Shown here: positions 1 to 11,600 of the stretch, piece by piece | Layout of the letters: each line of letters starts with the position of its first letter | Numbering within the stretch: position 1 is the stretch's first letter | NCBI RefSeq assembly: GCF_051014445.1 | Contig: NC_135141.1 | Location: 4,030,001-4,094,000, forward strand | Length of the DNA stretch: 64,000 nt | Reading direction: 5' to 3' | From: Colletes latitarsis | Lineage: Eukaryota; Arthropoda; Insecta; Hymenoptera; Colletidae | The notes under the pieces: generated by a model | Seen by the model: the letters and a program-made list of their open reading frames with translations, nothing else | The model's database searches: none | What the model was told of the DNA's origin: nothing | Translations under genes and position numbers: made by a program

Positions 1-176
1 GTGGTACCACATTACTACGTGACTCAAACCCGAAAAAACCCAGGATCTGGCCAACAAGTATGCGAAGAAGGCAAAATCTTGAGCCAGATGCGCGCATAAC
101 CCAGACCTAACCCAGAACTAACCGGTGTTATCCTCCAAAATATTGATCGAAACCAAATTTAATGGTCTGTTTCTGT
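1..176 (+). repeat. Representative left-domain monomer (first complete copy)
   Basis: In order: palindrome GTGGTACCAC (1-10); ATTACTACGTGACTCAAACC (11-30); A6 tract in CCCGAAAAAACCC (29-41); GGATCTGGCCAACAAG (43-58); the purine-rich block TATGCGAAGAAGGCAAAATC (59-78); TGAGCCAGATGCGCGCATAA (80-99); two 11-bp CCCAGACCTAA-type units (100-121, the second with an A substitution); CCGG; the AT-rich variable block to about 144; then GATCGAAACC and a TTTAATGG-type linker back to the next palindrome. Variation between monomers concentrates in the AT-rich block and the 30 bp before the palindrome. The CCAGGATCTGGCC and AGCCAGATGCGGGCATAA stretches change least. Confidence 0.95.
100..124 (+). repeat. 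Internal 11-bp tandem unit CCCAGACCTAA (x2), example
   Basis: Nearly every monomer carries two adjacent 11-bp units CCCAGACCTAA before CCGG. This first example has a changed second unit. About a dozen monomers carry only one unit and are 165 bp long (near 1,863, 3,253, 10,811, 14,148, 19,422, 21,341, 21,500, 22,375, 22,534, 26,755, 26,914 and 62,310). Read on the minus strand, two units give TTAGGTCTGGG twice, which includes GGGTTAGG at the join. Confidence 0.92.
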
Positions 177-360
177 GTGGTACCGCATTACTACGTGATT
201 CAAACCCGAAAAAACCCAGGATCTGGCCAACAAATATACTAAGAAGTCAAAATCATGAGCGAGATGCGGGCATAAGCCAGACCTAACCCAGCCCTAACCT
301 GTTTTATTCTCCAAAATATTGATCGAAACCAGGTTTTATTGACTGTTACTGTGTGGTACC

Positions 361-2895
361 ACATTACTACGCCATTCAAACAGGGTAAAACCCAGGTCCT
401 GGCCAACAAGTATGCGATGAAGGCTGAATCATGATCGAGATGCGGGCATAACCCAGACCAAACCCAGACGTAACCGGTGTTATCCTCCAAAATATTGATC
501 GAAACCAGCTTTAATTGACTGTTTCTATGTGGTACAACATTTCTACGTGATTCAAACCCGAAGAAACCCAGGATCTGGCCAACATGTGTGCATAGAAGGC
601 AAAATCATGAGCCAGATGCGGGCATAACCCAGACCTAACCTAGACCTAACCGGTTTTATCCTCTAAAATATTGATCGAAACCAGCTTTAATTGACTGTTT
701 CAATGTGGTACAACATTACTACGTGATTGAAACCCGAAGAAACCCAGGATCTGGCCAACATGTGTGCATAGAAGGCAAAATCATGATCGATATGCGGGCA
801 TAACCCAGACCTAACCCAGACCTTACCGGTGTCATCCTTTAAAATATTGATCGAAACCAAGTTTAATGGGCCGTTTCAGTGCGGTATCACATTACTACGT
901 GACTCAAACCCGAAAAAAACCCAGGATCTGGCCAACAAGTATGCGAAGAAGGCAAAATCATGAGCGAGATGCGGGCATAAGCCAGACCTAAGCCAGACCT
1001 AACCGGTGTCATCCTTTAAAATGTTGATCGAAACCAAGTTTAATGGACTGTTTCAGTGTGGTACCACATTACAACGTGACTCAAACCCGAAAAAACCCAG
1101 GGTCTGGCCAACAAGTATGCGAAGAAGGTAAAATCATGAGCCAGATGCGGGCATAAGCCAGACCTAACCCAGACCTAAACGGTTTTATCCTCTAAAATAT
1201 TGATTGAAACCAGGTTTTATTGACTGTTACTGTGTGGTACCACATTACTACGTGATTCAATCCACAGAAAACCTAGGATCTGGCCAACAAGAATGCGGAA
1301 AAGGTAAAATCATGAGCCAGATGCGGGCATAACGCAGACCTAACCCAGACCTAACCGGTGTTATCCTCTAAAATGTGGATCGAAGCCAGCTTTAATTGAC
1401 TGTTTCAGTGTGGTACCGCATTACTACGTGACTCAAACACGAAAAAACCCAGATTCTGGCCAACAAGTATGCGAAGAAGGCAAAATCATGAGCCAGATGT
1501 GGGCATAACCCAGACCTAACCCAGACCTAACCGGTTTTATCCTGTAGAATATTGACCGAAACCAGCTTTAATTGACTGTTTCAATGTGGTACAATATTAC
1601 TACGTGATTCAAATTCGAGAAAACCCAGGATCTGGCCAACAAGTATGCGAAGAAGGCAAAATCATGAGGCAGATGCGTGCATAAGCCAGACCTAACCCAG
1701 ACCTAACCGGTTCTATCCTCTAAAATATTGATTGAAACCTGGTTTTATTGACTGCTACTGTGTGGTACCACATTACTACGTGATTCAAATCCGAAAAACC
1801 CAGGATCTGGCCAACAAGTATGCGAAGAAGGCAAAATCTTGAGCCAGATGCGGGCATAAGCCAGACCTAACCGGTTTTGTCCTCTAAAATATTGATCGAA
1901 ACCAGGCTTTATTGACTGTTACTGTGTGGCACCACATTACTACGTGATTCAAATCCGAAAAAACCTAGGATCTGGCCAACATGTGTGCAAAGAAGGCAAA
2001 ATCATGAGCCAGATGCGGGCATAACCCAGACCTAACCCAGACTTAACCGGTGTCATCCTTTAAAATATTGATCGAAACCAAGTTTAGTGGACTGTTTCAG
2101 TGTGTTACCACATTACTACGTAACTCAAACACGAAAAAACCCGGGATCTGGCCAACAAGGATGCGAAGAAGGCAAAATCATGAGCCAGATGCGTGCATAA
2201 CCCAGACCTAACCCAGACCTAACCGGTGTTATCCTTGAAAATGTTGATCGAAATCAAGTTTAATGGACTGTTTCAATGTGGTACAACATTACTACGTGAT
2301 TCAAATTCGAGAAAACCCAGAATCTGGCCAACAAGTACGCAAAGAAGGCAAAATCATGAGCCAGATGCGCGCATAACCCAGACCTAAACCAGACCTAACC
2401 GGTTTTATCCTCCAAACTATTGATCGAAACCTGGTTTTATTGACTGTTACTGAGTGGGACCACATTACTACGTGACTCAAACCCGAAAAAACCCAGGATC
2501 TGGCCAACAAGTATGCGAAGAAGGCAAAATCATGAGCCAGATGTGGGCATAAGCCAGACCTAACCCAGACCTAGCCGGTTTTATCCTCTAAAATAGTGAT
2601 CGAAACCGGCTTTAATTGACTGTTTCAATGTGGTACAACATTACTACGTGATTCAAACCCGAAGAAATTCAGGATCTGGCCAACATGTGTGCAAAGAAGG
2701 CAAAATCATGAGCCAGATGCGGGCATAACCCAGACCTAACCCAGACTTAACCGGTGTCATCCTTTAAAATATTGATCGAAACCAAGTTTAGTGGACTGTT
2801 TCAGTGTGTTACCACATTACTACGTAACTCAAACACGAAAAAACCCGGGATCTGGCCACCAAGTATGCGAAGAAGGCAAAATCATGAGCCAGATG
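361..2895 (+). repeat. Large segmental duplication 1, copy A (~2.5 kb)
   Basis: This block matches about 8,608-11,846. Anchors: GCCATTCAAACAGGG at 371 and 8,618 (offset 8247); TCATGATCGATATGC at 781 and 9,028 (8247); GTCATCC at 831 and 9,606 (8775); ATCCACAGAAAACC at 1,260 and 10,211 (8951). The offset grows by exactly 3 x 176 and then 1 x 176, so copy B carries four additional monomers. The match ends about 2,895, where copy A has GCGGGGATAACACAG and copy B has GCGGGCATAACCCAG. Copy A contains a 165-bp monomer near 1,863. Confidence 0.9.
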
Positions 2896-4949
2896 CGGGG
2901 ATAACACAGACCTAACCCAGACCTAACCTGTTTTATCCTCTAAAATATTGATCGAAACCAGGTTTAGTTGACTGTTTCGTTGTGGTACCGCATTACTACG
3001 TGATTCAAACACGAAAAAACCCAGGATCTGGCCATCAAATATACTAAGATGGCAAAATTATGAGCCAGATGCGGGCATAAGCCAGACCTAAGCCAGACCT
3101 AACCGGTGTCATCCTTTAAAATGTTGATCGAAACCAAGTTTAATGGACTGTTTCAGTGTGGTACCACATTACTACGTGACTCAAACCCGAAAAAACCCAG
3201 GATCTGGCCAACAAGTATGCGAAGAAGGCAAAATCTTGAGCCAGATGCGGTCATAAGCCAGACCTAACCGGTTTTGTCCTCTTAAATATTGATCGAAACC
3301 AGGCTTTATTGCCTGTTACTGTGTGGTACCACATTACTACATGATTTAAATCCGAAAAAACCCAGGATCTGGCCAACAAGTACGCAAAGAAGGCAAAATC
3401 ATGAGCCAGATGCGCGCATAACCCAGACCTAAACCAGACCTAACCAGTGTCATCCTCTAAAATATTGATCGAAACCAAGTTTAATGGGCGGTTTCAGTGT
3501 GGTACCACATTACTACGTGACTCAAACCCGAAAAAACCCAGGATCTGGCCAACAAGTATGCGAAGAAGGCAAAATCATGAGCCAGATGCGTGCATAACTC
3601 AGACCTAACCCAGACCTAACCGGTTTTATCCTGTAGAATATTGATCGAAACCAGCTTTAATTGACTGTTTCAATGTGGTACAATATTACTACGTGATTCA
3701 AATTCGAGAAAACCCAGGATCTGGCCAACAATTATGCGAAGAAGGCAAGATCATGAGCCAGATGCGGGCATAAGCCAGACCTAACCCAGACCTAACCGGT
3801 TTTACCCTCTAAAATATTGATTGAAACCTGGTTTTATTGACTGTTACTGTGTGGTACCACATCACTACGTGATTCAAACTGTAAAAAACCCAGGGTCTGG
3901 CCAACAAGTATGCGAAGAAGGCAAAATCATGAGCCAGATGCGGGGATAACACAGACCTAACCCAGACCTAACCGGTATTATCCTCTAAAATATTGATCGA
4001 AACCAGGTTTTATTGACTGTTTCAATGTGGTACAATATTACTACGTGATTCAAATTCGAGAAAACCCAGGATCTGGCCAACAAGTATGCGAAGAAGGCAA
4101 GATCATGAGCCAGATGCGGGCATAAGCCAGACCTAACCCAGACCTAACCGGTGTTATCCTCCAAAATATTGATCGAAACCAAATTTAATGGATTGCTTCT
4201 GAGTGCTACCACATTACTACGTGATTCGAAACCGAAAAAACCCAGGATCAGGCCAACAAGTATGCGAAGAAGGAAAAATCATGTGCCAGATGCGCGCATA
4301 ACCCAGACCTAACCCAGACCTAACCGGTTTTATCCTCTAAAATGTGGATCGAAACCAAGTTTAATGGACTGTTTCAGTGTGGTACCACATTACTACGTGA
4401 CTCAAACCCGAAAAAACCCAGGTTCTGGCCAACAAGTATGCGAAGAAGGCAAATCATGAGCCAGATGCGTGCATAACCCAGACCTAACCCAGACCTAACC
4501 GGTATTATCCTCTAAAATATTGATCGAAACCAGGTTTTATTGACTGTTACTGTGTGGTACCACATTACTACGTGATTCAAATCCGAAAAAACCCAGAATC
4601 TGGCCAACAAGTATGCGAAGAAGGCAAAATCATGAGCCAGATGCGGGGATAACACAGACCTAACCCAGACCTAACCTGTTTTATCCTCTAAAATATTGAT
4701 CGAAACCAGGTTTAGTTGACTGTTTCGTTGTGGTACCGCATTACTACGTGATTCAAACACGAAAAAACCCAGGATCTGGCCATCAAATATACTAAGATGT
4801 CAAGATCATGAGCCAGATGCGTGCATAACCCAGACCTAACCCAGACCTAACCGGTTTTATCCTCTAAAATGTGGATCGAAACCATGTTTAATGGACTGTT
4901 TCAGTGTGGTACCACATTACTACGTGACTCAAACCCGAAAAAACCCAGG
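2896..4949 (+). repeat. Left-domain monomers with GGGGATAACACAG and TTTCGTTGTGG subtypes
   Basis: About twelve monomers. A distinctive monomer (GGTTTAGTTGACTGTTTCG at 2,961, then CAAACACG and CATCAAATATACTAAGATG) recurs at 4,709, 1748 bp downstream, which is close to ten monomers less one 11-bp unit. One 165-bp monomer lies near 3,253. The remainder resembles monomers at 6,300-6,540 and 20,340-20,580 (CCTGTAGAATATTGA, CAATGTGGTACAATATT). Nothing other than satellite is present. Confidence 0.85.
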
Positions 4950-5422
4950 TTCTGGCCAACAAGTATGCGAAGAAGGCAAATCACGAGCCAGATGCGTGCA
5001 TAACCCAGACCTAACCCAGACCTAACCGGTTTTATCCTCTAAATATTGATCGAAAACAGGTTTTATTGACTGTTACTGTGTGGTACCACATTACTACGTG
5101 ATTCAACTCCGAAAAAACCCAGGATGTGGCCAACAAGTATGCTAAGAAGGCAAAATCATGAGCCAGATGCGGGGATAACACAGACCTAACCCAGACCTAA
5201 CCGGTTTTATCCTCTAAAATATTGATCGAAACCAGGTTTAGTTGACTGTTTCGTTGTGGTACCGCATTACTACGTGATTCAAAACCGAAAAACCCAGGAT
5301 CGGGCCAACAAGTATGCGAAGAAGGCAAAATCATGTGCCAGATACGCGCATAACCCAGACCTAAACCAGACCTAACCAGTGTCATCCTCAAAAATATTGA
5401 TCGAAACCAAGTTTAATGGGCC
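4950..5422 (+). repeat. Segmental duplication 2, copy A (offset 879)
   Basis: From the unusual AGGCAAATCACGAGCC (TCACG at 4,981) through GTGTCATCCTCAAAAATATTG, the segment is repeated almost perfectly at about 5,829-6,301 (TCACG at 5,860). The offset of 879 is five monomers minus one base. The one difference I noted is GATCGGGCC near 5,300 against GATCAGGCC in the other copy. Both copies share the missing base in GGCAAATC and the missing A in CTCTAAATATTG, so the duplication came after those deletions. Confidence 0.9.
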
Positions 5423-5856
5423 GTTTCAGTGTGGTATCACATTACTACGTGACTCAAACCCGAAAAAAACCCAGGATCTGGCCAACAAGTATGCGAAGAA
5501 GGCAAAATCATGAGCCAGATGTGGGCATAACCCAGACCTAACCTAGACCTAACCGGTTTTATCCTCTTAAATATTGATCGAAACCAGGTTTTATTGACTG
5601 CTACTGTGTGGTACCACATTACTACGTGACTCAAATCCGAAAAAACCCAGGATCTGGCCAACAAGTATGCAAAGAAAGCAAAATCATGAGCCAGATGCGC
5701 GCATAACCCAGACCTAAACCAGACCTAACCGGTGTTATCCTGTAAAATATTGATCGAAACCAAGTTTAATGGGCCGTTTCAGTGTGGTATCACATTACTA
5801 CGTGACACAAACCCGAAAAAAACCCAGGATCTGGCCAACAAGTATGCGAAGAAGGC
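5390..5856 (+). repeat. Segmental duplication 3, copy A (offset 1583)
   Basis: The segment beginning AAATATTGATCGAAACCAAG, with CCCGAAAAAAACCC (seven A) at about 5,459, repeats at about 6,973-7,439. The offset is 1583, nine monomers minus one base. One visible difference is GAAAGC near 5,668 against GAAGGC in the second copy. This copy begins inside the end of duplication 2 and ends where duplication 2 copy B begins, so the exchanges overlap. Confidence 0.88.
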
Positions 5857-6301
5857 AAATCACGAGCCAGATGCGTGCATAACCCAGACCTAACCCAGAC
5901 CTAACCGGTTTTATCCTCTAAATATTGATCGAAAACAGGTTTTATTGACTGTTACTGTGTGGTACCACATTACTACGTGATTCAACTCCGAAAAAACCCA
6001 GGATGTGGCCAACAAGTATGCTAAGAAGGCAAAATCATGAGCCAGATGCGGGGATAACACAGACCTAACCCAGACCTAACCGGTTTTATCCTCTAAAATA
6101 TTGATCGAAACCAGGTTTAGTTGACTGTTTCGTTGTGGTACCGCATTACTACGTGATTCAAAACCGAAAAACCCAGGATCAGGCCAACAAGTATGCGAAG
6201 AAGGCAAAATCATGTGCCAGATACGCGCATAACCCAGACCTAAACCAGACCTAACCAGTGTCATCCTCAAAAATATTGATCGAAACCAAGTTTAATGGGC
6301 G
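5857..6301 (+). repeat. Segmental duplication 2, copy B
   Basis: This is the second copy of 4,978-5,422. It shares the rare TCACGAGCC, CTCTAAATATTGATCGAAAAC, GGATGTGGCC and ATACGCGCATAA variants. It ends at about 6,301, where GGGCGGTGTCAGTG follows instead of GGGCCGTTTCAGTG in copy A. Confidence 0.9.
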
Positions 6302-6972
6302 GTGTCAGTGTGGTACCACATTACTACGTGACTCAAACCCGAAAAAACCCAGGATCTGGCCAACAAGTATGCGAAGAAGGCAAAATCATGAGCCAGATGC
6401 GTGCATAACTCAGACCTAACCCAGACCTAACCGGTTTTATCCTGTAGAATATTGATCGAAACCAGCTTTAATTGACTGTTTCAATGTGGTACAATATTAC
6501 TACGTGATTCAAATTCGAGAAAACCCAGGATCTGGCCAACAAGTATGCGAAGAAGGCAAAATCATGAGCCAGATGCGCGCATAACCCAGACCTAACCCAG
6601 AACTAACCGGTGTTATCCTCCAAAATATTGATCGAAACCAAATTTAATGGTCTGTTTCTGTGTGGTACCGCATTACTACGTGATTCAAACACGAAAAAAC
6701 CCAGGATCTGGCCATCAAATATACTAAGATGTCAAGATCATGAGCGAGATGCGGGCATAACCCAGACCTAACCCAAACCTAACCGGTGTTATCCTCTAAA
6801 ATATTGATCGAAACTAGGTTTAATTGACTGTTTCACAGTGGTACCACATCACTACGTGATTCAAACTGGAAAAAACCCAGGATCTGGCCAACAAGTATGC
6901 GAAGAAGGCAAAATCATGAGCCAGATGCGTGCATAACCCAGACCTAACCCAGACCTAACCGGTGTCATCCTC
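6302..6972 (+). repeat. Left-domain monomers including the AAATATACTAAG and AACTAGG subtypes
   Basis: About four monomers. The stretch 6,590-6,900 (CCCAGAACTAA, CCAAATTTAATGGTC, ATACTAAGAT at 6,721, GAAACTAGG, CACATCACTACG) repeats at about 7,648-7,956 (ATACTAAGAA at 7,779; offset 1058, six monomers plus two). It holds a local variant of the palindrome region (CACAGTGGTACC). Confidence 0.85.
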
Positions 6973-7439
6973 TAAAATATTGATCGAAACCAAGTTTAAT
7001 GGGCCGTTTCAGTGTGGTATCACATTACTACGTGACTCAAACCCGAAAAAAACCCAGGATCTGGCCAACAAGTATGCGAAGAAGGCAAAATCATGAGCCA
7101 GATGTGGGCATAACCCAGACCTAACCTAGACCTAACCGGTTTTATCCTCTTAAATATTGATCGAAACCAGGTTTTATTGACTGCTACTGTGTGGTACCAC
7201 ATTACTACGTGACTCAAATCCGAAAAAACCCAGGATCTGGCCAACAAGTATGCAAAGAAGGCAAAATCATGAGCCAGATGCGCGCATAACCCAGACCTAA
7301 ACCAGACCTAACCGGTGTTATCCTGTAAAATATTGATCGAAACCAAGTTTAATGGGCCGTTTCAGTGTGGTATCACATTACTACGTGACACAAACCCGAA
7401 AAAAACCCAGGATCTGGCCAACAAGTATGCGAAGAAGGC
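6973..7439 (+). repeat. Segmental duplication 3, copy B
   Basis: This is the second copy of 5,390-5,856, marked by CCCGAAAAAAACCC, TGTGGGCATAACCC, CCTAGACCTAACC, CTCTTAAATATTG and GTGACACAAACCC in the same order. It ends where GGCAAAATCATGAGCC continues normally instead of the GGCAAATCACGAGCC variant. Confidence 0.88.
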
Positions 7440-8607
7440 AAAATCATGAGCCAGATGCGTGCATAACCCAGACCTAACCCAGACCTAACCGGTGCAATCC
7501 TTTAAAATATTGATCGAAACCAAGTTTAGCGGACTGTTTCAATGTGGTACCACATTACTACGTAACTCAAACTCGAAAAAACCCAGGATCTGGCCAACAA
7601 GTATGCGAAGAAGGCAAAATCATGAGCCAGATGCGCGCTTAACCCAGACCTAACCCAGAACTAACCGGTGTTATCCTCCAAAATATTGATCGAAACCAAA
7701 TTTAATGGTCTGTTTCTGTGTGGTACCGCATTACTACGTGATTCAAACCCGAAAAAACCCAGGATCTGGCCAACAAATATACTAAGAAGTCAAAATCATG
7801 AGCGAGATGCGGGCATAACCCAGACCTAACCCAAACCTAACCGGTGTTATCCTCTAAAATATTGATTGAAACTAGGTTTAATTGACTGTTTCACTGTGGT
7901 ACCACATCACTACGTGATTCAAACTGGAAAAAACCCAGGATCTGGCCAACAAGAATGCGAAGAAGGCAAAATCATGAGCCAGATGCGGGCATAACACAGA
8001 CCTAACCCAGACCTAACCGGTTCTATCCTCTCAAATATTGATCGAAACCAGGTTTAGTTTACTGTTTCGTTGTGGTACCACATTACTACGTGATTCAACT
8101 CCGACAAAACCCAGGATGTGGCCAACAAGTATGCAAAGAAGGCAAAATCATGAGCCAGATGCGGGGATAACACAGACCTAACCCAGACCTAACCGGATTT
8201 ATCCTCTAAAATATTGATCGAAACCAGGTTTAGTTGACTGTTTCGTTGTGGTACCGCATTACTACGTGATTCAAACAGGGTAAAACCCAGGATCAGGCCA
8301 ACAAGTATGCGAAGAAGGCAAAATCATGTGCCAGATGCAGGCATAACCCAGACCTAACCCAGACCTAACCGGTGTGATCCTCTAAAATATTGATCGAAAC
8401 CAGGTTTAATTGTCTGTTTCAGTGAGGTACCACATTACTACGTGACTCAAACCCGAAAAAACCCAGGATCTGGCCAACAAGAATGCGAAGAAGGCAAAAT
8501 CATGAGCCAGATGCGGGCATAACACAGACCTAACCCAGACCTAACCGGTTCTATCCTCTCAAATATTGATCGAAACCAGGTTTAGTTTACTGTTTCGTTG
8601 TGGTACC
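7440..8607 (+). repeat. Left-domain monomers upstream of duplication 1 copy B
   Basis: The block includes the second copy of the 6,590-6,900 segment. It also holds a three-monomer repeat: GGTTCTATCCTCTCAAATATTG at 8,019 and 8,547 (offset 528), each followed by GGTTTAGTTTACTG. The monomer at 7,541-7,556 holds the longest perfect palindrome I found, AATGTGGTACCACATT. Confidence 0.85.
7541..7556. repeat. 16-bp perfect palindrome AATGTGGTACCACATT
   Basis: The sequence equals its own reverse complement over 16 bases. It forms because this monomer combines the upstream TTTCAATGTGG variant with the intact TACCACATT half. In most neighbours either the left flank is CAGTGTGG (12-bp palindrome TGTGGTACCACA) or the right half is TACAACATT. 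It marks the dyad that every left-domain monomer carries in shorter form. No protein-binding function is shown. Confidence 0.9.
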
Positions 8608-11600
8608 GCATTACTACGCCATTCAAACAGGGTAAAACCCAGGTCCTGGCCAACAAGTATGCGATGAAGGCTGAATCATGATCGAGATGCGGGCATAACC
8701 CAGACCAAACCCAGACGTAACCGGTGTTATCCTCCAAAATATTGATCGAAACCAGCTTTAATTGACTGTTTCAATGTGGTACAACATTTCTACGTGATTC
8801 AAACCCGAAGAAACCCAGGATCTGGCCAACATGTGTGCATAGAAGGCAAAATCATGAGCCAGATGCGGGCATAACCCAGACCTAACCTAGACCTAACCGG
8901 TTTTATCCTCTAAAATATTGATCGAAACCAGCTTTAATTGACAGTTTCAATGTGGTACAACATTACTACGTGATTCAAACCCGAAGAAACCCAGGATCTG
9001 GCCAACATGTGTGCATAGAAGGCAAAATCATGATCGATATGCGGGCATAACCCAGACCAAACCCAGACCTAACCGTTGTTATCCTCCAAAATATTGATCG
9101 AAACCAGCTTTAATTGACTGTTTCAGTGTGGTATCACATTACTACGTGATTCAAATCCGAAAAAACCCAAAATCTGGCCAACAAGTATGCAAAGATGGCA
9201 AAATCATGAGCCAGATGCGGGCATAAGCCAGACCTAAGCCAGACCTAACCGGTGTCATCCTTTAAAATGTTGATCGAAACCAAGTTTAATGGACTGTTTC
9301 AGTGTGGTACCACATTACTACGTGACTCAAACCCGAAAAAACCCAGGATCTGGCCAACAAGTATGCAAAGAAGGCAAAATCATGAGCGAGATGCGGGCAT
9401 AACCCAGACCTAACCCAGACCTAACCGGTTTTATCCTCTAAAATATTGATCGAAACCAGCTTTTATTGACTGTTTCAATGTGGTACAACATTACTACGTG
9501 ATTCAAACCCGAAGAAACCCAGGATCTGGCCAACATGTGTGCATAGAAGGCAAAATCATGAGCCAGATGCGGGCATAACCCAGACCTAACCCAGACCTAA
9601 CCGGTGTCATCCTTTAAAATATTGATCGAAACCAAGTTTAATGGGCCGTTTCAGTGTGGTATCACATTACTACGTGACTCAAACCCGAAAAAAACCCAGG
9701 ATCTGGCCAACAAGTATGCGAAGAAGGCAAAATCATGAGCGAGATGCGGGCATAAGCCAGACCTAAGCCAGACCTAACCGGTGTCATCCTTTAAAATGTT
9801 GATCGAAACCAAGTTTAATGGACTGTTTCAGTGTGGTACCACATTACAACGTGACTCAAACCCGAAAAAACCCAGGGTCTGGCCAACAAGTATGCGAAGA
9901 AGGTAAAATCATGAGCCAGATACGGGCATAAGCCAGACCTAACCCAGCCCTAACCTGTTTTATCCTCCAAAATATTGATCGAAACCAGGTTTTATTGACT
10001 GTTACTGTGTGGTACCACATTACTACGTGATTCAAATCCGAAAAAACCCAAAATCTGGCCAACAAGTACGCAAAGAAGGCAAAATCATGAGCCAGATGCG
10101 GGCATAAGCCAGACCTAACCCAGACCTAAACGGTTTTATCCTCTAAAATATTGATTGAAACCAGGTTTTATTGACTGTTACTGTGTGGTACCACATTACT
10201 ACGTGATTCAATCCACAGAAAACCTAGGATCTGGCCAACAAGAATGCGGAAAAGGTAAAATCATGAGCCAGATGCGGGCATAACGCAGACCTAACCCAGA
10301 CCTAACCGGTGTTATCCTCTAAAATGTGGATCGAAGCCAGCTTTAATTGACTGTTTCTGTGTGGTACCGCATTACTACGTGACTCAAACACGAAAAAACC
10401 CAGATTCTGGCCAACAAGTATGCGAAGAAGGCAAAATCATGAGCCAGATGTGGGCATAACCCAGACCTAACCCAGACCTAACCGGTTTTATCCTGTAGAA
10501 TATTGACCGAAACCAGCTTTTATTGACTGTTTCAATGTGGTACAATATTACTACGTGATTCAAATTCGAGAAAACCCAGGATCTGGCCAACAAGTATGCG
10601 AAGAAGGCAAAATCATGAGGCAGATGCGTGCATAAGCCAGACCTAACCCAGACCTAACCGGTTTTATCCTCTAAAATATTGATTGAAACCTGGTTTTATT
10701 GACTGCTACTGTGTGGTACCACATTACTACGTGATTCAAATCCGAAAAACCCAGGATCTGGCCAACAAGTATGCGAAGAAGGCAAAATCTTGAGCCAGAT
10801 GCGGGCATAAGCCAGACCTAACCGGTTTTGTCCTCTAAAATATTGATCGAAACCAGGCTTTATTGACTGTTACTGTGTGGCACCACATTACTACGTGATT
10901 CAAATCCGAAAAAACCTAGGATCTGGCCAACATGTGTGCAAAGAAGGCAAAATCATGAGCCAGATGCGGGCATAACCCAGACCTAACCCAGACTTAACCG
11001 GTGTCATCCTTTAAAATATTGATCGAAACCAAGTTTAGTGGACTGTTTCAGTGTGTTACCACATTACTACGTAACTCAAACACGAAAAAACCCGGGATCT
11101 GGCCAACAAGGATGCGAAGAAGGCAAAATCATGAGCCAGATGCGTGCATAACCCAGACCTAACCCAGACCTAACCGGTGTTATCCTTCAAAATGTTGATC
11201 GAAATCAAGTTTAATGGACTGTTTCAATGTGGTACAACATTACTACGTGATTCAAATTCGAGAAAACCCAGGATCTGGCCAACAAGTACGCAAAGAAGGC
11301 AAAATCATGAGCCAGATGCGCGCATAACCCAGACCTAAACCAGACCTAACCGGTTTTATCCTCCAAACTATTGATCGAAACCTGGTTTTATTGACTGTTA
11401 CTGAGTGGGACCACATTACTACGTGACTCAAACCCGAAAAAACCCAGGATCTGGCCAACAAGTATGCGAAGAAGGCAAAATCATGAGCCAGATGTGGGCA
11501 TAAGCCAGACCTAACCCAGACCTAGCCGGTTTTATCCTCTAAAATAGTGATCGAAACCGGCTTTAATTGACTGTTTCAATGTGGTACAACATTACTACGT

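Larger units (their letters stand above)
1..360 (+). repeat. Edge monomers 1-2, carrying the CCAAATTTAATGG variant
   Basis: Two monomers precede the large duplicated block. The first has the second 11-bp unit as CCCAGAACTAA, then GGTGTTATCCTCC and CCAAATTTAATGGTC. The same combination recurs near 6,590-6,730 and 7,650-7,790. The second monomer has AAATATACTAAGAAGTC in place of the usual AAGTATGCGAAGAAGGC, as at about 7,775-7,795. The array continues beyond the left edge of the window. Confidence 0.85.

Noticed and set aside
100..124. True telomere or interstitial telomeric repeat
   Set aside because: The unit is 11 bp CCCAGACCTAA, never consecutive CCCTAA or CCCTAAA, and it is limited to two copies per monomer. 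It is only telomere-like wording.
136..160. CENP-B box in the minus-strand TTCGATCAATATTTT word
   Set aside because: The consensus TTCGNNNNANNCGGG is matched only in its first half (TTCG and the central A). The essential CGGG is absent in this word and in the right-domain TTCGGTCAGTATTTT version.
239..490. Open reading frame of 83 codons on the minus strand, and similar 64-77 codon frames through the window
   Set aside because: They are the same translated monomer repeated (GLGLGYARIWLMILPS and variants), appear wherever the usual stops are mutated, and span little more than one monomer. Substitutions show no codon-position bias that I can see. No promoter, splice or initiation context supports them.
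1260..1290. A separate gene or element marked by ATCCACAGAAAACCTAGG
   Set aside because: The word is a monomer subtype variant in the segment normally reading AAACCCGAAAAAACCCAGG. The rest of the monomer is ordinary satellite.
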